Assembly (NCBI GenBank): GCA_964415795.1
Contig: CAYQBN010000011.1
Coordinates: forward strand, 46,190-110,189
From: CALITV01 sp964415795
GTDB taxonomy: Bacteria > UBP6 > UBA1177 > JAKLFG01
Reading direction: 5' to 3'
DNA length: 64,000 bases
Positions 8,683 to 17,793 of the stretch are shown here, piece after piece. How positions within the stretch are numbered: the stretch's first letter is position 1; every line of letters starts with the position of its first letter. Both the position numbers and the translations under genes were made by a program. The notes below the pieces were generated by a model. The model was not told the origin of the DNA. It did no database searches and saw nothing but the letters and a program-made list of their open reading frames with translations.

Positions 8683-10296
8683 ATGCGGTTTTTTATTTTC
8701 TCTGCGGCCCTTGCCACGCTTGTGCTTGTCACCGCCTGCGACGGCGGGTCTTCATCAGCGTGTTCCGAGGAATGCCCCGCCGGATTCGAATGCAACGAAG
8801 CCACCGGCACCTGCGAACCGATCGGAGAATCCGATTACGACATCAGCGAGACCGAAGGTGATGTCCCTCCCACTGAAACCGGTCTGCCCGAAAAAGAAGA
8901 GGGTCTCGACAACGAGATGCTCCCTGATACCGACATGGTCGATACCGACAATAGCGACGATACTCCCGACATCGACATGGATACCGACGGCATGGAATGT
9001 ATCCCCGACTCCGAGGAGGCGTGTCCCTATACCGGCCCCGCGGGCACCGAAAATGTAGGGACCTGTAAGGCGGGAAAACGGAAATGCAAACAAGATGGCA
9101 CTTGGGGAACCTGCTCAGGAGAGGTGCTCCCCGCATGGGATCTCTGCGATGACGGCATAGACCAAGACTGTGACGGGACCGCCGACAACCTCGATCAGGA
9201 CGAGGATGGAGTAACCGAGTGCGGCGGCCTCGACTGCTGCTCCACCACTGAAGGTGAAGAGGGGTGCCCCGATCCGAAGAATGTATACCCGGGCGCTCCG
9301 GAAATACCGAACGGTCTCGACGACAACTGCAACGACGAGATAGATGAAGGCCTCTACGACTGTGACGACAGCATCACCAGCGACGCACCGATCGACTATG
9401 CCAAGGCGATCGGTCTCTGCAAAGAGTCCTCCGACACCGGGCTCCCCATCGGCGCGGTCTGCTCCGACTGGGGCGTCACCGAGGCCGAGTTCTTGCTTCC
9501 TGCCGGCGCTGGCGATCCGCACGCCCAAAGTCATGCGATATTCACCAAGTTCGGCAATGTCCTTACGCCAAAAGCCGGGTCGCGGCTCATCATGTTGACT
9601 ACCGGTTTCGCCGCCGACCCGTTCGACAGCAACAAGTTCGGCGGGAAACAGCAAACGATGAGCACTGCCCCCGGTGATTGGCTCACCGCCAACAACAACC
9701 AATTCCCGACATCTCCCGCCTGCGGTGGTTCAGGCATCACCGGGTCGGTCAACGATGCCGTCATGCTCCGTCTGCGCATCTGCACCCCCGCGGCGGCAAA
9801 GTCGTTCAGCTTCAACCTCTACTTCTTCTCGCAGGAATATGTGAAGTATGTGTGCTCTGACTACAACGACTTCCTTCTGACGCTCCTCGACTCCAGCTAC
9901 GAACCCCCGGCCGATCATCCCGAACTTGCCAATCCTCCTGACAAGAACCTTGCCTTGTGGTTCGATGCCTATGACAACCCCAATCCGGTCGGCGTCAATC
10001 TCGCTCCCGCCGGGCTGTTCAAGCAATGCACCAACGGAACAAGCGACAGCGGCACCGTCATCACGACCTGCGTCGGCACCGACGAACTCCAAGGGACCGG
10101 CTTCGAGACCTACGGCGGCACCGGTTGGCTTACGACCCGCGGCAATGTAAAAGGCGGCGAAGTGATAGAGTTGCGGTTCATCATTTGGGACACTGGTCCG
10201 TGGGGATCGACCGATTACATTTACAATTCCGCGGTGCTCATCGATAACTTCCAGTGGCAGTACGAAGAATTCAAACCGGGAACCGGCCCCTCCTGA
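8683..10296 (+). CDS. Lipoprotein with acidic tether, MopE-like motifs and a choice-of-anchor L domain
   Basis: The 537-residue protein starts with a Sec/lipoprotein signal ending in VTAC (Cys about 19), then a small Cys module and an Asp/Glu/Thr/Pro tether. Next come MopE-like putative metal-binding segments (DLCDDGIDQDCDG, IPNGLDDNCNDEIDEG). The C-terminal about 300 residues resemble choice-of-anchor L domains: SFNLYFFSQEY, NDFLLTLLDS, WDTGPWGSTDY, SAVLIDNFQW. ATG 8683 was preferred over the adjacent GTG because it sits five bases behind GAGGAGG. An Asp follows the lipid-accepting Cys, which in enterobacteria retains lipoproteins in the inner membrane; whether that rule applies here is unknown. 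Its stop overlaps the prkA start. Confidence 0.75.
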   Translation: MRFFIFSAALATLVLVTACDGGSSSACSEECPAGFECNEATGTCEPIGESDYDISETEGDVPPTETGLPEKEEGLDNEMLPDTDMVDTDNSDDTPDIDMDTDGMECIPDSEEACPYTGPAGTENVGTCKAGKRKCKQDGTWGTCSGEVLPAWDLCDDGIDQDCDGTADNLDQDEDGVTECGGLDCCSTTEGEEGCPDPKNVYPGAPEIPNGLDDNCNDEIDEGLYDCDDSITSDAPIDYAKAIGLCKESSDTGLPIGAVCSDWGVTEAEFLLPAGAGDPHAQSHAIFTKFGNVLTPKAGSRLIMLTTGFAADPFDSNKFGGKQQTMSTAPGDWLTANNNQFPTSPACGGSGITGSVNDAVMLRLRICTPAAAKSFSFNLYFFSQEYVKYVCSDYNDFLLTLLDSSYEPPADHPELANPPDKNLALWFDAYDNPNPVGVNLAPAGLFKQCTNGTSDSGTVITTCVGTDELQGTGFETYGGTGWLTTRGNVKGGEVIELRFIIWDTGPWGSTDYIYNSAVLIDNFQWQYEEFKPGTGPS

Positions 10297-12659
10297 TGAG
10301 CGCAAAGAATATTCCCCCCGAAGAAAGAAAGAACCGCAAACGGCTCAAAGAGGTGGTTCCTCATCATATCGTCGATGTCGCCGAGCCTTCCCGTGAACGG
10401 ATCCCGGCGCTTATCGCGTTGGGCACCCGCCTGCGCGGCAAAGAGCGGCGCGAACCGCTTTCCTTCGATCAATTCCTCCGTCTTGCGGCCGAACGGCCTG
10501 AACTCGTCTTCCGCGACATCTTTCGTCTCTTCCACGACATGGTACACCACTATGTCAAGGGCGGCAAAGACGAATACCGCGGCGACCCCGAATCGGTCGG
10601 CTTCGTCAACTGGGACTGCACCGACCTGTTCGTGAAAGGGAGCGACAACCCCTTCTTCGCCGACCGTCTCTTCGCCAACCGGCTCATGGGGCTCGTCGAT
10701 TCGTTCGAGAAGGGGGTACAAAACAACCACCTTATCCTCTTCGAAGGTCCTCCAGGCAGTGGGAAAAGCACCTTCCTCAACAACATCCTGCAACGCATGG
10801 AAGAATATGTCCGCCTGCCAGAGGGGGCTTACTTCAAGACCTATTGGAAACTCGACATCGAACGACTCGGCGGATTTCAGAACATCGAACCGCCGCTCCG
10901 GCGCGCCGCCGACCGCGGACGCGACGAAGAACTCAACGAACGCCTGAATGAATGGAAGGAAACCGATCCCCGTCTTCCCAAGCGCTTCCTTAGTTTCTCC
11001 TGTCCCAACGGCGATCACCCGATCCTCCAGATCCCCAAGGCGAATCGCCGCGAATTTCTCGACGAACTATTGCCGAAAGGGTTCTTCAAGACAAAACTAT
11101 TCCAACGAAAGGAATACGAGTGGGTATTCAAGGAAACCCCCTGCGCGATCTGTCGTTCGCTCTACGAGATCCTTCTCGACATCCTCGGCGACCCGCTCGA
11201 GGTGTTCAACATGATCTACGCCCGCCGCATCCACTTCAACCGCCAGTTCGGCAGCGGCATCTCCATTTTCAACCCCGGTGATCCGTTCGTACGCAAGCCG
11301 CTTACCAACCCGCGTCTCCAACGGATGATCAGCGATCTTCTCAAGAACGACGGGGTTGAATTCCTTTATTCGGTACTCGCCAAGACCAATAACGGCGTCT
11401 ACGCCCTTATGGACATCAAGGAGAACAACATCGAACGGCTCAAGGATCTCCACGGTATCATCAGCGACGGAGTCCACAAAATAGAACTCGGTGAAGAGCG
11501 CATCAAATCGCTTTTCGTCGGATTGGTGAACCCCGAAGATAAGGTCCACTACGAGAATGTGAAATCGTTCCAAGACCGCATCATCACGGTGCGCATCCCC
11601 TACATTCTCGACTACAACACCGAGGTGACCATCTATCGCAACAAGTTCGGCAAACAGATAGACCGACTCTTTCTTCCCGGGGTCATCACCGCTATCGCCA
11701 AGATCATCATCTCCTCCCGCCTCAACCGCGAATCGCCGACGATACGCGCGTGGATACCGGACGTCGAGAAGTACCGCAAGTACCTCGACAAGGATGCACT
11801 CCTTCTCAAGATGGAACTTTACACCGGCCACATACCCGAATGGCTTTCCGAAGAGGATTTCCGCCGCTTCGACCGCTCACTTCGTCAACAGGTCCTGACC
11901 GAAGCGGAAGACGAAGGTTTCAAGGGCGTTTCGGGCAGACAATCCCTCAACATCCTTTCACGCCTCATCACACGCTACGGGGAACAACGCCGCCCCATCA
12001 CGATGGACATGGTGCTCGAGTTCTTCAGTCACACCGACGATCCGCTCTTCAGTGAAATACCCGACGGCTTCGTCGAGGCAGTCGCCGATCTCTACGACTA
12101 TCAGGTGCTTCAAGAGGTCAAGACGGCGCTGTCGGTGTTCAATGAAGAACAGCTCATACGCGACCTCAAGAACTATCTCTTCGCGCTCAACTACGATATC
12201 GGCGCCGTCGAGAAATGCCCTGCGACCGGAGACACGGTGACCATAACCGAAGAATACCTTCGGGGCATGGAGTCGTTCCTCCTTTCCCCCGACGCATCGG
12301 AACGACGCCGCACCGAATTCCGTACCGAGACGCGGACCGAATATGTCTCAGTTACCATCGCTCAAGAAATGCAGGTGGAAGGAAAGCGAATCGAAGAAAC
12401 GGAACTCTTCAAGCGCCTGTTAGAACGCTATACCCGGCGGCTCCGCGAGAACATTCTCACCCCCTATGCGGCAAACGAGAACTTCCGCCGTGCGATACTC
12501 GATTTCGGCACCTCTACATTCAACACTTACGACGAACGACTCCGCCGCGATGTAACGCTCCTCCTGCAAAATCTCAAAAGCCGCTTCCGCTATACCCCCG
12601 AAGGGGCACGCCAGATCGTTCTTTATGCACTGGACAACCGCCTCCATGAAAAATACTGA
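10296..12659 (+). CDS. prkA: PrkA family AAA+ serine protein kinase
   Basis: PrkA/YeaG proteins are cytosolic AAA+ proteins reported as Ser/Thr kinases, with other roles also proposed, active in starvation, sporulation and nitrogen stress. This copy has 787 residues, longer than the usual about 640. Walker A GPPGSGKST is at about 151-159. The family's metal-site region is recognisable as CPNGDHPILQIP and ETPCAICRSLYE, and GDPLEVF...GSGISIFNPGDPF matches the conserved segment after it. The C-terminal helical PrkA domain covers roughly 500-780. ATG 10296 shares a base with the preceding stop (TGATG); an upstream start would lie inside the lipoprotein gene. The usual partners YeaH (DUF444) and SpoVR are absent here. 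Confidence 0.88.
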   Translation: MSAKNIPPEERKNRKRLKEVVPHHIVDVAEPSRERIPALIALGTRLRGKERREPLSFDQFLRLAAERPELVFRDIFRLFHDMVHHYVKGGKDEYRGDPESVGFVNWDCTDLFVKGSDNPFFADRLFANRLMGLVDSFEKGVQNNHLILFEGPPGSGKSTFLNNILQRMEEYVRLPEGAYFKTYWKLDIERLGGFQNIEPPLRRAADRGRDEELNERLNEWKETDPRLPKRFLSFSCPNGDHPILQIPKANRREFLDELLPKGFFKTKLFQRKEYEWVFKETPCAICRSLYEILLDILGDPLEVFNMIYARRIHFNRQFGSGISIFNPGDPFVRKPLTNPRLQRMISDLLKNDGVEFLYSVLAKTNNGVYALMDIKENNIERLKDLHGIISDGVHKIELGEERIKSLFVGLVNPEDKVHYENVKSFQDRIITVRIPYILDYNTEVTIYRNKFGKQIDRLFLPGVITAIAKIIISSRLNRESPTIRAWIPDVEKYRKYLDKDALLLKMELYTGHIPEWLSEEDFRRFDRSLRQQVLTEAEDEGFKGVSGRQSLNILSRLITRYGEQRRPITMDMVLEFFSHTDDPLFSEIPDGFVEAVADLYDYQVLQEVKTALSVFNEEQLIRDLKNYLFALNYDIGAVEKCPATGDTVTITEEYLRGMESFLLSPDASERRRTEFRTETRTEYVSVTIAQEMQVEGKRIEETELFKRLLERYTRRLRENILTPYAANENFRRAILDFGTSTFNTYDERLRRDVTLLLQNLKSRFRYTPEGARQIVLYALDNRLHEKY

Positions 12660-12680
12660 CTTTTTTCTCAAGAGATCACC

Positions 12681-14156
12681 ATGAGACGAGCGCTTCTTAG
12701 TGCCATCCTTGGTTGTGCATGGGCGCTCTTTTGTCTTTCCGCGTGTACCGGGAAAGAGAGCAAAAAAGAGACGCCCGAGGATGAAAGCGACATCACGCCA
12801 GCCGCGGATCACGATGTTCCTTTAGTACCGGAAGACAACAATCCAATCCTTTTTGAAGAAGATGCTTCTTTTATCGTCGACGAAGCAGAGATCCCCGATG
12901 AGACCTTCGACATCGACATCGACATCGTGATCTCTGACGAAACATCGGTCACCGAGTCCTCTCCCGATCTCGACATCGTCGAAGAGACCGCTGACGATGA
13001 TGCTGTGTTCCTCTGTCCCGCCGCGGCCATCGGAGAGAGGATCCATCGGAACCACCTTATCATCGGCGGATCTATGCGGGACGAAGATTTCTCCGTAGCC
13101 CCCTTCGATATGCGCTACCAGTATCTGGCGGGCGATGTTCCCGTCAACGGCCCCTGTCTCTCCTGCGCACATGACTGCAGTGTTCGGGGACAATCCTGCG
13201 CCAACGCCGATGGAGGATGCGCGTGGTGGGGATGCTGGCAATGGGATGAGATCCCCCCGGGACAGTTCGTGCGCGATTTTATCGAAAAGGTCGACTCCTC
13301 GGGAGCAATTCCTCTCATCACCTACTATGTGTGGTTCTCTGTCGCCGGCGATGTGGAAACCGCGCCCGAAATCGCCGCACTTCAAAACGGTGACCGAGTA
13401 AGGGATTATCTCGCCGATTTTCGATTCCTCTGCTCTATTCTCGGAGAATACCCTGCCATCCCCATTTTCCTTCACCTCGAACCGGATCTCTGGGGATATG
13501 GTCACCAGGTCAACAAAGATCCTACTCTCATCCCGGTAGCGCTTTCCTCCGCAGGAATCCCTGCGTGCAGTGGCTTAGGCAACCATTTTGCCGGATTCGC
13601 TCAGTGTCTCCTCACCATTGTACGAACGGAGGCGCCACAGGTGCTGCTTGGATTCCACGCGTCGGCGTGGGGTGCCGGCCATGATGCCCTCATGACCACC
13701 GACCCCTCCGTCGATCTCAATGCTCATGCCGAAGAGACTGCCACCTATCTTCGTTCCTTGGGAGCGGACGCAGGCGATTTCATCGTCGTCGAGATGAGTG
13801 ATCGCGATGCCGGCTTCAACGGACGGTGGTGGGACCCTACCAACATGACGCGTCCCCACTTTCACCAAGCGATCGGATGGGTCCAGCACATGAGCGAAAC
13901 ACTTGGCCTTCCTTCTCTTTGGTGGCAGGTCCCCTACGGACACCTTGGGCTCCCCAACATATGCGACCAGTATGAGGACAATCGCGTTGATTACGTTTTC
14001 GACCATCCTGAGGAATTTGCTGCAGCCGGATCGCTCGGCGTGCTTTTTGGCGCTGGGGCAGAATGCATGACCACTCCTGCGACCGACGGAGGACACTTTT
14101 TGGATCGTGCCTCTCAGTGGTATGCGTCAGAACGGCCTCTTCTCTGCGGGCCGTAA
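12681..14156 (+). CDS. Lipoprotein with acidic tether and a glycoside-hydrolase-like domain
   Basis: The signal peptide ends in CLSAC (Cys about 22), followed by about 75 residues rich in Asp, Glu, Ile and Val. The remaining about 370 residues alternate predicted strands and helices in a TIM-barrel-like order with aromatic and acidic motifs at strand ends: ITYYVWFS, FLHLEPDLWGYG, LGFHASAWGAG, VVEMSDRDAG, SLWWQVPYGH. Such motifs are typical of glycosidases, and a Glu in LEPDLW or VVEMSD could be catalytic, but no family can be assigned by eye. A Cys-rich loop (CLSCAHDCSVRGQSC) early in the domain probably forms disulfides. It follows prkA by 21 bases and probably shares its transcript. Confidence 0.6.
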   Translation: MRRALLSAILGCAWALFCLSACTGKESKKETPEDESDITPAADHDVPLVPEDNNPILFEEDASFIVDEAEIPDETFDIDIDIVISDETSVTESSPDLDIVEETADDDAVFLCPAAAIGERIHRNHLIIGGSMRDEDFSVAPFDMRYQYLAGDVPVNGPCLSCAHDCSVRGQSCANADGGCAWWGCWQWDEIPPGQFVRDFIEKVDSSGAIPLITYYVWFSVAGDVETAPEIAALQNGDRVRDYLADFRFLCSILGEYPAIPIFLHLEPDLWGYGHQVNKDPTLIPVALSSAGIPACSGLGNHFAGFAQCLLTIVRTEAPQVLLGFHASAWGAGHDALMTTDPSVDLNAHAEETATYLRSLGADAGDFIVVEMSDRDAGFNGRWWDPTNMTRPHFHQAIGWVQHMSETLGLPSLWWQVPYGHLGLPNICDQYEDNRVDYVFDHPEEFAAAGSLGVLFGAGAECMTTPATDGGHFLDRASQWYASERPLLCGP

Positions 14157-14161
14157 GAACT

Positions 14162-15247
14162 TCAGGAACTAAGACCCCACTTGCGTTTGATTTGCTCTAA
14201 GAGGTATGCGAACGCCTCGTCTTGCTTGGAAAACTTCTTTTTCAACGTCCCTTTTTCGAAGTAGAGCGCCGAACCGTGACCGAGCGCGATCCCGAGATCT
14301 GCCTCTTTCGCTTCGCCGGGACCGTTCACTTCGCATCCCATGAGCGCCACGGTAAGACGCGGGCGAAGCCACCAACGCGCCTCGTCGAAGAAACGCTCCA
14401 ACCTCTCATAATAAGAAAAGAGCGCCCCATGCGTCCGGCCACAGGTGGGACAGGAAACGATCTCTCCTCCCCCTTCAAGAAGGCCACTTGCCTTGAGGAT
14501 GTGCATTCCCGTCACGATCTCATCTTCGATAGGAGCAGTGAGACTCACCCGGAAAGTATCCACTAGGCCCTCATGAATGAGGACCCCTATACCGACCGCT
14601 GATTTTATGCGACCTCCGGTGCCGCCACCTGCCTCGGTTATCCCCACATGGAGCGGCGCATCGGTAAACGAGGCAATAGCACGACAGGCGGTGATTGTTT
14701 CAGCAACGGAATGAGACTTTACCGAAACCTTGAAGTTCCGGTAACCAAGGTCCCGTTCGAGAAAGGTAACCCAGCGTCGAGTGCTTTCAATAAGCGCCTC
14801 CGCCGTCGGCCCTTCGTAGCGAGCGAGGATGTCCTTTTCGAGCGAACCGGCATTCACTCCTATCCGAAGCGCGAGATTCTCTCGCGCGCGTGCTTTCTCA
14901 ACGAGAAGTGCTACTCGTTCTTTCCCCCCAATGTTCCCCGGATTGAAGCGAACGCCGGCAACTCCCGCCTCCATAGCCGTAAGGGCAAGGCGATAGTCAA
15001 AGTGGATATCGGCAATGAGGTCGCCGTCGAACGCAGAGACAAAGCGAGAAAGCAGGCGAGCATCTTCTTCGTCCCGTACCGCCGTGCGCACGACGGAACA
15101 TCCCATCTCAAGTGCACGATTCGCCTCGGTAAGCGCCTCGTCAAAACGGATGAGCGGCGTCGTGATCATGGTTTGGAGTACCGGGGGACGGCCGCCACCG
15201 ATGGGCGTCTTTCCCAGACGGATCGTTCGGCTTTCGCGGCGAATCAT
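14162..15247 (-). CDS. ispG: 4-hydroxy-3-methylbut-2-en-1-yl diphosphate synthase
   Basis: IspG (GcpE) is the [4Fe-4S] enzyme of the MEP pathway that reductively opens methylerythritol cyclodiphosphate. The 361-residue protein has the TIM-barrel segments VLQTMITTPL, ADIHFDYRLAL, VRFNPGNIG, LRIGVNAGSL, KVSVKSH and the C-terminal ligands SCPTCGR and MGCEVNGPGEA that hold the cluster. It lacks the large insert of plant and Chlamydia forms. The start overlaps the dxs stop by four bases (ATGA), so the first and a late MEP enzyme are made from one transcript. It converges on the lipoprotein at 12681 with five bases between stops. Confidence 0.97.
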   Translation of the reverse strand: MIRRESRTIRLGKTPIGGGRPPVLQTMITTPLIRFDEALTEANRALEMGCSVVRTAVRDEEDARLLSRFVSAFDGDLIADIHFDYRLALTAMEAGVAGVRFNPGNIGGKERVALLVEKARARENLALRIGVNAGSLEKDILARYEGPTAEALIESTRRWVTFLERDLGYRNFKVSVKSHSVAETITACRAIASFTDAPLHVGITEAGGGTGGRIKSAVGIGVLIHEGLVDTFRVSLTAPIEDEIVTGMHILKASGLLEGGGEIVSCPTCGRTHGALFSYYERLERFFDEARWWLRPRLTVALMGCEVNGPGEAKEADLGIALGHGSALYFEKGTLKKKFSKQDEAFAYLLEQIKRKWGLSS

Positions 15248-17097
15248 GAGACCAACCTTCGCACCGCTTCCCGGAATGCGTTCGGTCCTAGCCCGAACTT
15301 CTCGCGCAATTCCGCTTGTGTCCCGTGCGGGATAAAATGATCGGGGATCCCGATGAGCTCCGCCTGAACAGTCATGCCACGACGAGAAAACTCCTCGAGT
15401 ATCGCCGATCCTGCCCCTCCCGCCACAGCATTTTCTTCGACCACGATCACCTTGCCGACACGATTCTTTTTGATGAGAGAAAAAAGATCCTCGGGAAGCG
15501 GCTTCACATAGCGCAGGTCGTATATCGAGTAAGTGATACCCTCTTTTTCGAAATCAGGGAGGGCATCGATCGCATAGCGATCGCCGAGTCCTACCGTCAC
15601 CGCGAGAAGAGGACTCTTGGCAAGATGAAGAACCTCTCCCCGCCCCACCGGGAGCGGTTCCGTCTCACTGACGAACGCGACACCAGTCCCGCTCCCGCGC
15701 GGGTAACGGATGGCCCACGGCCCATCGGAGCGTATCGCCCGCTCGATCGCCGACACCATCTCTCGTTCGTTACGGGGAGCTACCACCGTGAGGTTCGGAA
15801 TGATGCGGAGATACGAGAGATCGAAGGCGCCGTGGTGGGTGGCGCCATCCTCGCCGACGAGTCCTGCGCGATCTACGAGAAAGACGACGGGCAGATGCTG
15901 AAGCGCGACATCATGGATGATCGAATCAAAAGCTCGTTGAAGGAACGACGAATAGATAGTGACGAGCGGCCGGAGACCTTCCGTCGCAAGGCCTGCCGCA
16001 AAGGTGACCGCGTGTCCCTCGGACATGCCGACATCATAGACCCGTTCCGGCATCTCCTTCTGCAACGGCGCAAGGCCCGTTCCATCAGGCATCGCCGCCG
16101 TGATGGCGACCAAGCGACCATCACGCCGAAACAGCGGAGGCAGATAACGAGAGAGATATTCGGTAAACCCCGATTTTGAACTCTTGTACGGTATACCGGT
16201 TGCCCGATCGAATGGCCCGATCCCATGGAACAAGCGAGGATTCTCTTCCGCCGGGACATACCCCTTTCCCTTCTTGGTGTGGACATGAAGGAGAATCGGT
16301 TCCTCATTCGGCTTGATATCTTCGAGCGTTTCCACCAGTTCGCGCAGATTGTGACCATCTATGGGACCGACATACTGAAAGCCGAACCCTTCGAAGAGAA
16401 TGCCGGGCGTGAGAAGCGATTTGGAAGATTCGAGCGCCTTGCGAACGATCTCGATGATGCGGTCACTGCGAAAGAAGGGCGGCAAATGAGAAAGAATGCT
16501 TTTCACCTCGGCACGCAACCCGGCATAGGCATGCCCGGTCAACTTTCGCGAGAACCACCGCGAAAGACCACCGACCGAAGTCGAGATGAACATATCGTTA
16601 TCGTTGAGTACCGTGAGCACATTGCGTCCGAGCCGTTCGATGTTGTTCATACCCTCGAACGCGAGACCGCTCGTCATCGAACCGTCGCCGATGACCGCAA
16701 TGACCTTTCCTTGGCCGCCGCGCGCATACAGCGCTTCCTTGATGCCGAGCGCCGCCGATATCGAGGTCCCCCCATGTCCCGTCCCGAAAAAGTCGTATGG
16801 AGATTCGCTTCGTTTAGGAAAACCGCTGATGCCGCCGAATGTACGCAATGTGTGGAAGCGCTCTTTCCGATCGGTCAATATCTTATAGGCATACGCCTGA
16901 TGGCCGACATCCCAGACGATGCGGTCCCGTTCGAGATCGAAGACCTTGAGCAGCGCGAGCGTCAGCTCGACTGTCCCCAAAGAAGGGGCGAGGTGCCCGC
17001 CATTCTTGGCGCATGTCGCTATAATGAGAGACCGTGTCTCCGTGGCGATTCGCTCGAGATCCTCGTACGAGGCGTTCTTTATCTGTTCGAGCATCAT
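15244..17097 (-). CDS. dxs: 1-deoxy-D-xylulose-5-phosphate synthase
   Basis: Dxs condenses pyruvate and glyceraldehyde 3-phosphate with thiamine diphosphate, the first step of isoprenoid synthesis. All landmarks are intact in 617 residues: KNGGHLAPSLG near the N-terminus, WDVGHQAYAYKILT, the thiamine diphosphate motif GDGSMTSGLAFEGMNN with NDNDM (about 145-175), GPIDGHN (about 255), MPDGTGL, YDVGMSEGHAVTFAAGLA and DRAGLVGEDGATHHG. Two adjacent ATGs (17097, 17094) are possible; GAGGGAG lies about seven bases before the first. A promoter and a small 5-bp hairpin lie in the leader. Confidence 0.97.
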   Translation of the reverse strand: MMLEQIKNASYEDLERIATETRSLIIATCAKNGGHLAPSLGTVELTLALLKVFDLERDRIVWDVGHQAYAYKILTDRKERFHTLRTFGGISGFPKRSESPYDFFGTGHGGTSISAALGIKEALYARGGQGKVIAVIGDGSMTSGLAFEGMNNIERLGRNVLTVLNDNDMFISTSVGGLSRWFSRKLTGHAYAGLRAEVKSILSHLPPFFRSDRIIEIVRKALESSKSLLTPGILFEGFGFQYVGPIDGHNLRELVETLEDIKPNEEPILLHVHTKKGKGYVPAEENPRLFHGIGPFDRATGIPYKSSKSGFTEYLSRYLPPLFRRDGRLVAITAAMPDGTGLAPLQKEMPERVYDVGMSEGHAVTFAAGLATEGLRPLVTIYSSFLQRAFDSIIHDVALQHLPVVFLVDRAGLVGEDGATHHGAFDLSYLRIIPNLTVVAPRNEREMVSAIERAIRSDGPWAIRYPRGSGTGVAFVSETEPLPVGRGEVLHLAKSPLLAVTVGLGDRYAIDALPDFEKEGITYSIYDLRYVKPLPEDLFSLIKKNRVGKVIVVEENAVAGGAGSAILEEFSRRGMTVQAELIGIPDHFIPHGTQAELREKFGLGPNAFREAVRRLVS

Positions 17098-17131
17098 CCA
17101 TTCTCCCTCACATCAGCGGAAAACGCCGCTC

Positions 17132-17159
17132 ATCATAGCCTCGGACCATTCGAAGTCAA
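17132..17159 (-). promoter_or_regulatory. Predicted sigma-70 promoter of dxs-ispG
   Basis: On the minus strand TTGACT (17159-17154) and TATGAT (17137-17132) are 16 bases apart, 35 bases upstream of the dxs start. The leader between them and the gene contains the short dyad AGCGG/CCGCT. Confidence 0.6.
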
Positions 17160-17186
17160 ATCAAAAAGGCGTGCGAATGCGAACGC

Positions 17187-17558
17187 TCAGCGATCGAGAA
17201 GACGGCGCGCCGTTACGGCGGCTTGGAGCGGATCTTCCGTGATGTGACAGTTATGAAATGTGCCGATATTATGCTCATTGACCGTCGTATTCTCGGTGTT
17301 ATAGAGCACTATCGGGACATTGCCCAGTACCGGGTCGCTGTTTATGGCCTTGCAAAGGAAATCGGTCCGGCACCACCCGATCGCCGAATTTATCACGATG
17401 ACATCGGGCTTTTCGGCGCAGAGAAGCGACAGCAATTTGAAGGGAGAGCACACCACTTGGAGCGTGTACGTGCCTCCCAGTGCGCTCTTGACCCGTTCGA
17501 TATGATGCGGGATCTCGTCTATCAGCGCTATGTGCGACTTATTTTTCTCCCAATTCAT
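17187..17558 (-). CDS. CheY-like receiver domain protein lacking the phosphoacceptor Asp
   Basis: The 123 residues follow the order of a receiver domain: HIALIDEIPHHIERVKSAL (beta1-alpha1 with the acidic pair D-E), EKPDVIVINSAIGW (beta3), NVPIVLYNTEN (beta4), CHITEDPLQAA (beta5). The phosphorylated Asp at the end of beta3 is Asn, and the invariant Lys of beta5 is missing (Thr). It is therefore probably phosphorylation-independent. It starts 20 bases inside the end of xseB and should be translated with it. No output domain is present. Target unknown. Confidence 0.65.
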   Translation of the reverse strand: MNWEKNKSHIALIDEIPHHIERVKSALGGTYTLQVVCSPFKLLSLLCAEKPDVIVINSAIGWCRTDFLCKAINSDPVLGNVPIVLYNTENTTVNEHNIGTFHNCHITEDPLQAAVTARRLLDR

Positions 17559-17766
17559 CCGGTCTTTTCTCCTCGACAGCGCCCCCTTCGGAAATAAGAC
17601 GTATCTTTTGTTCCGCCTGAGACAAATACTCGCGGATCTCGGCCGCGATACGCATTCCTTTCTCGTAAAGCTTCACTGCCTCCTCGAGTTCGGTGTCGCC
17701 CGAAAGCTTCTCAGCAATCTTTTCCAGTTCAGAAAACTTCGCGGCTATTCCCTCTTTCCGTGCCAT
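17539..17766 (-). CDS. xseB: Exodeoxyribonuclease VII small subunit
   Basis: XseB joins XseA to form exonuclease VII, which degrades single-stranded DNA. The 75-residue protein shows the family core FSELEKIAEKLSGDTELEEAVKLYEKGM with the characteristic L-E-A/KLYEKG pattern and a helical continuation to about residue 55. GAGGAG precedes the ATG by about six bases and a strong promoter lies 28 bases upstream of the start. xseA is not adjacent; instead the next gene downstream encodes a degenerate receiver. Confidence 0.88.
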   Translation of the reverse strand: MARKEGIAAKFSELEKIAEKLSGDTELEEAVKLYEKGMRIAAEIREYLSQAEQKIRLISEGGAVEEKRPDELGEK

Positions 17767-17793
17767 AGTCGGCTCCTCGATCCGTTGGAGAAG

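Noticed and set aside
17539..17558. Frameshift joining xseB and the receiver into one protein
   Set aside because: XseB has its normal length and C-terminal features before its stop, and the receiver has its own ATG; an overlap of 20 bases is normal for this genome.
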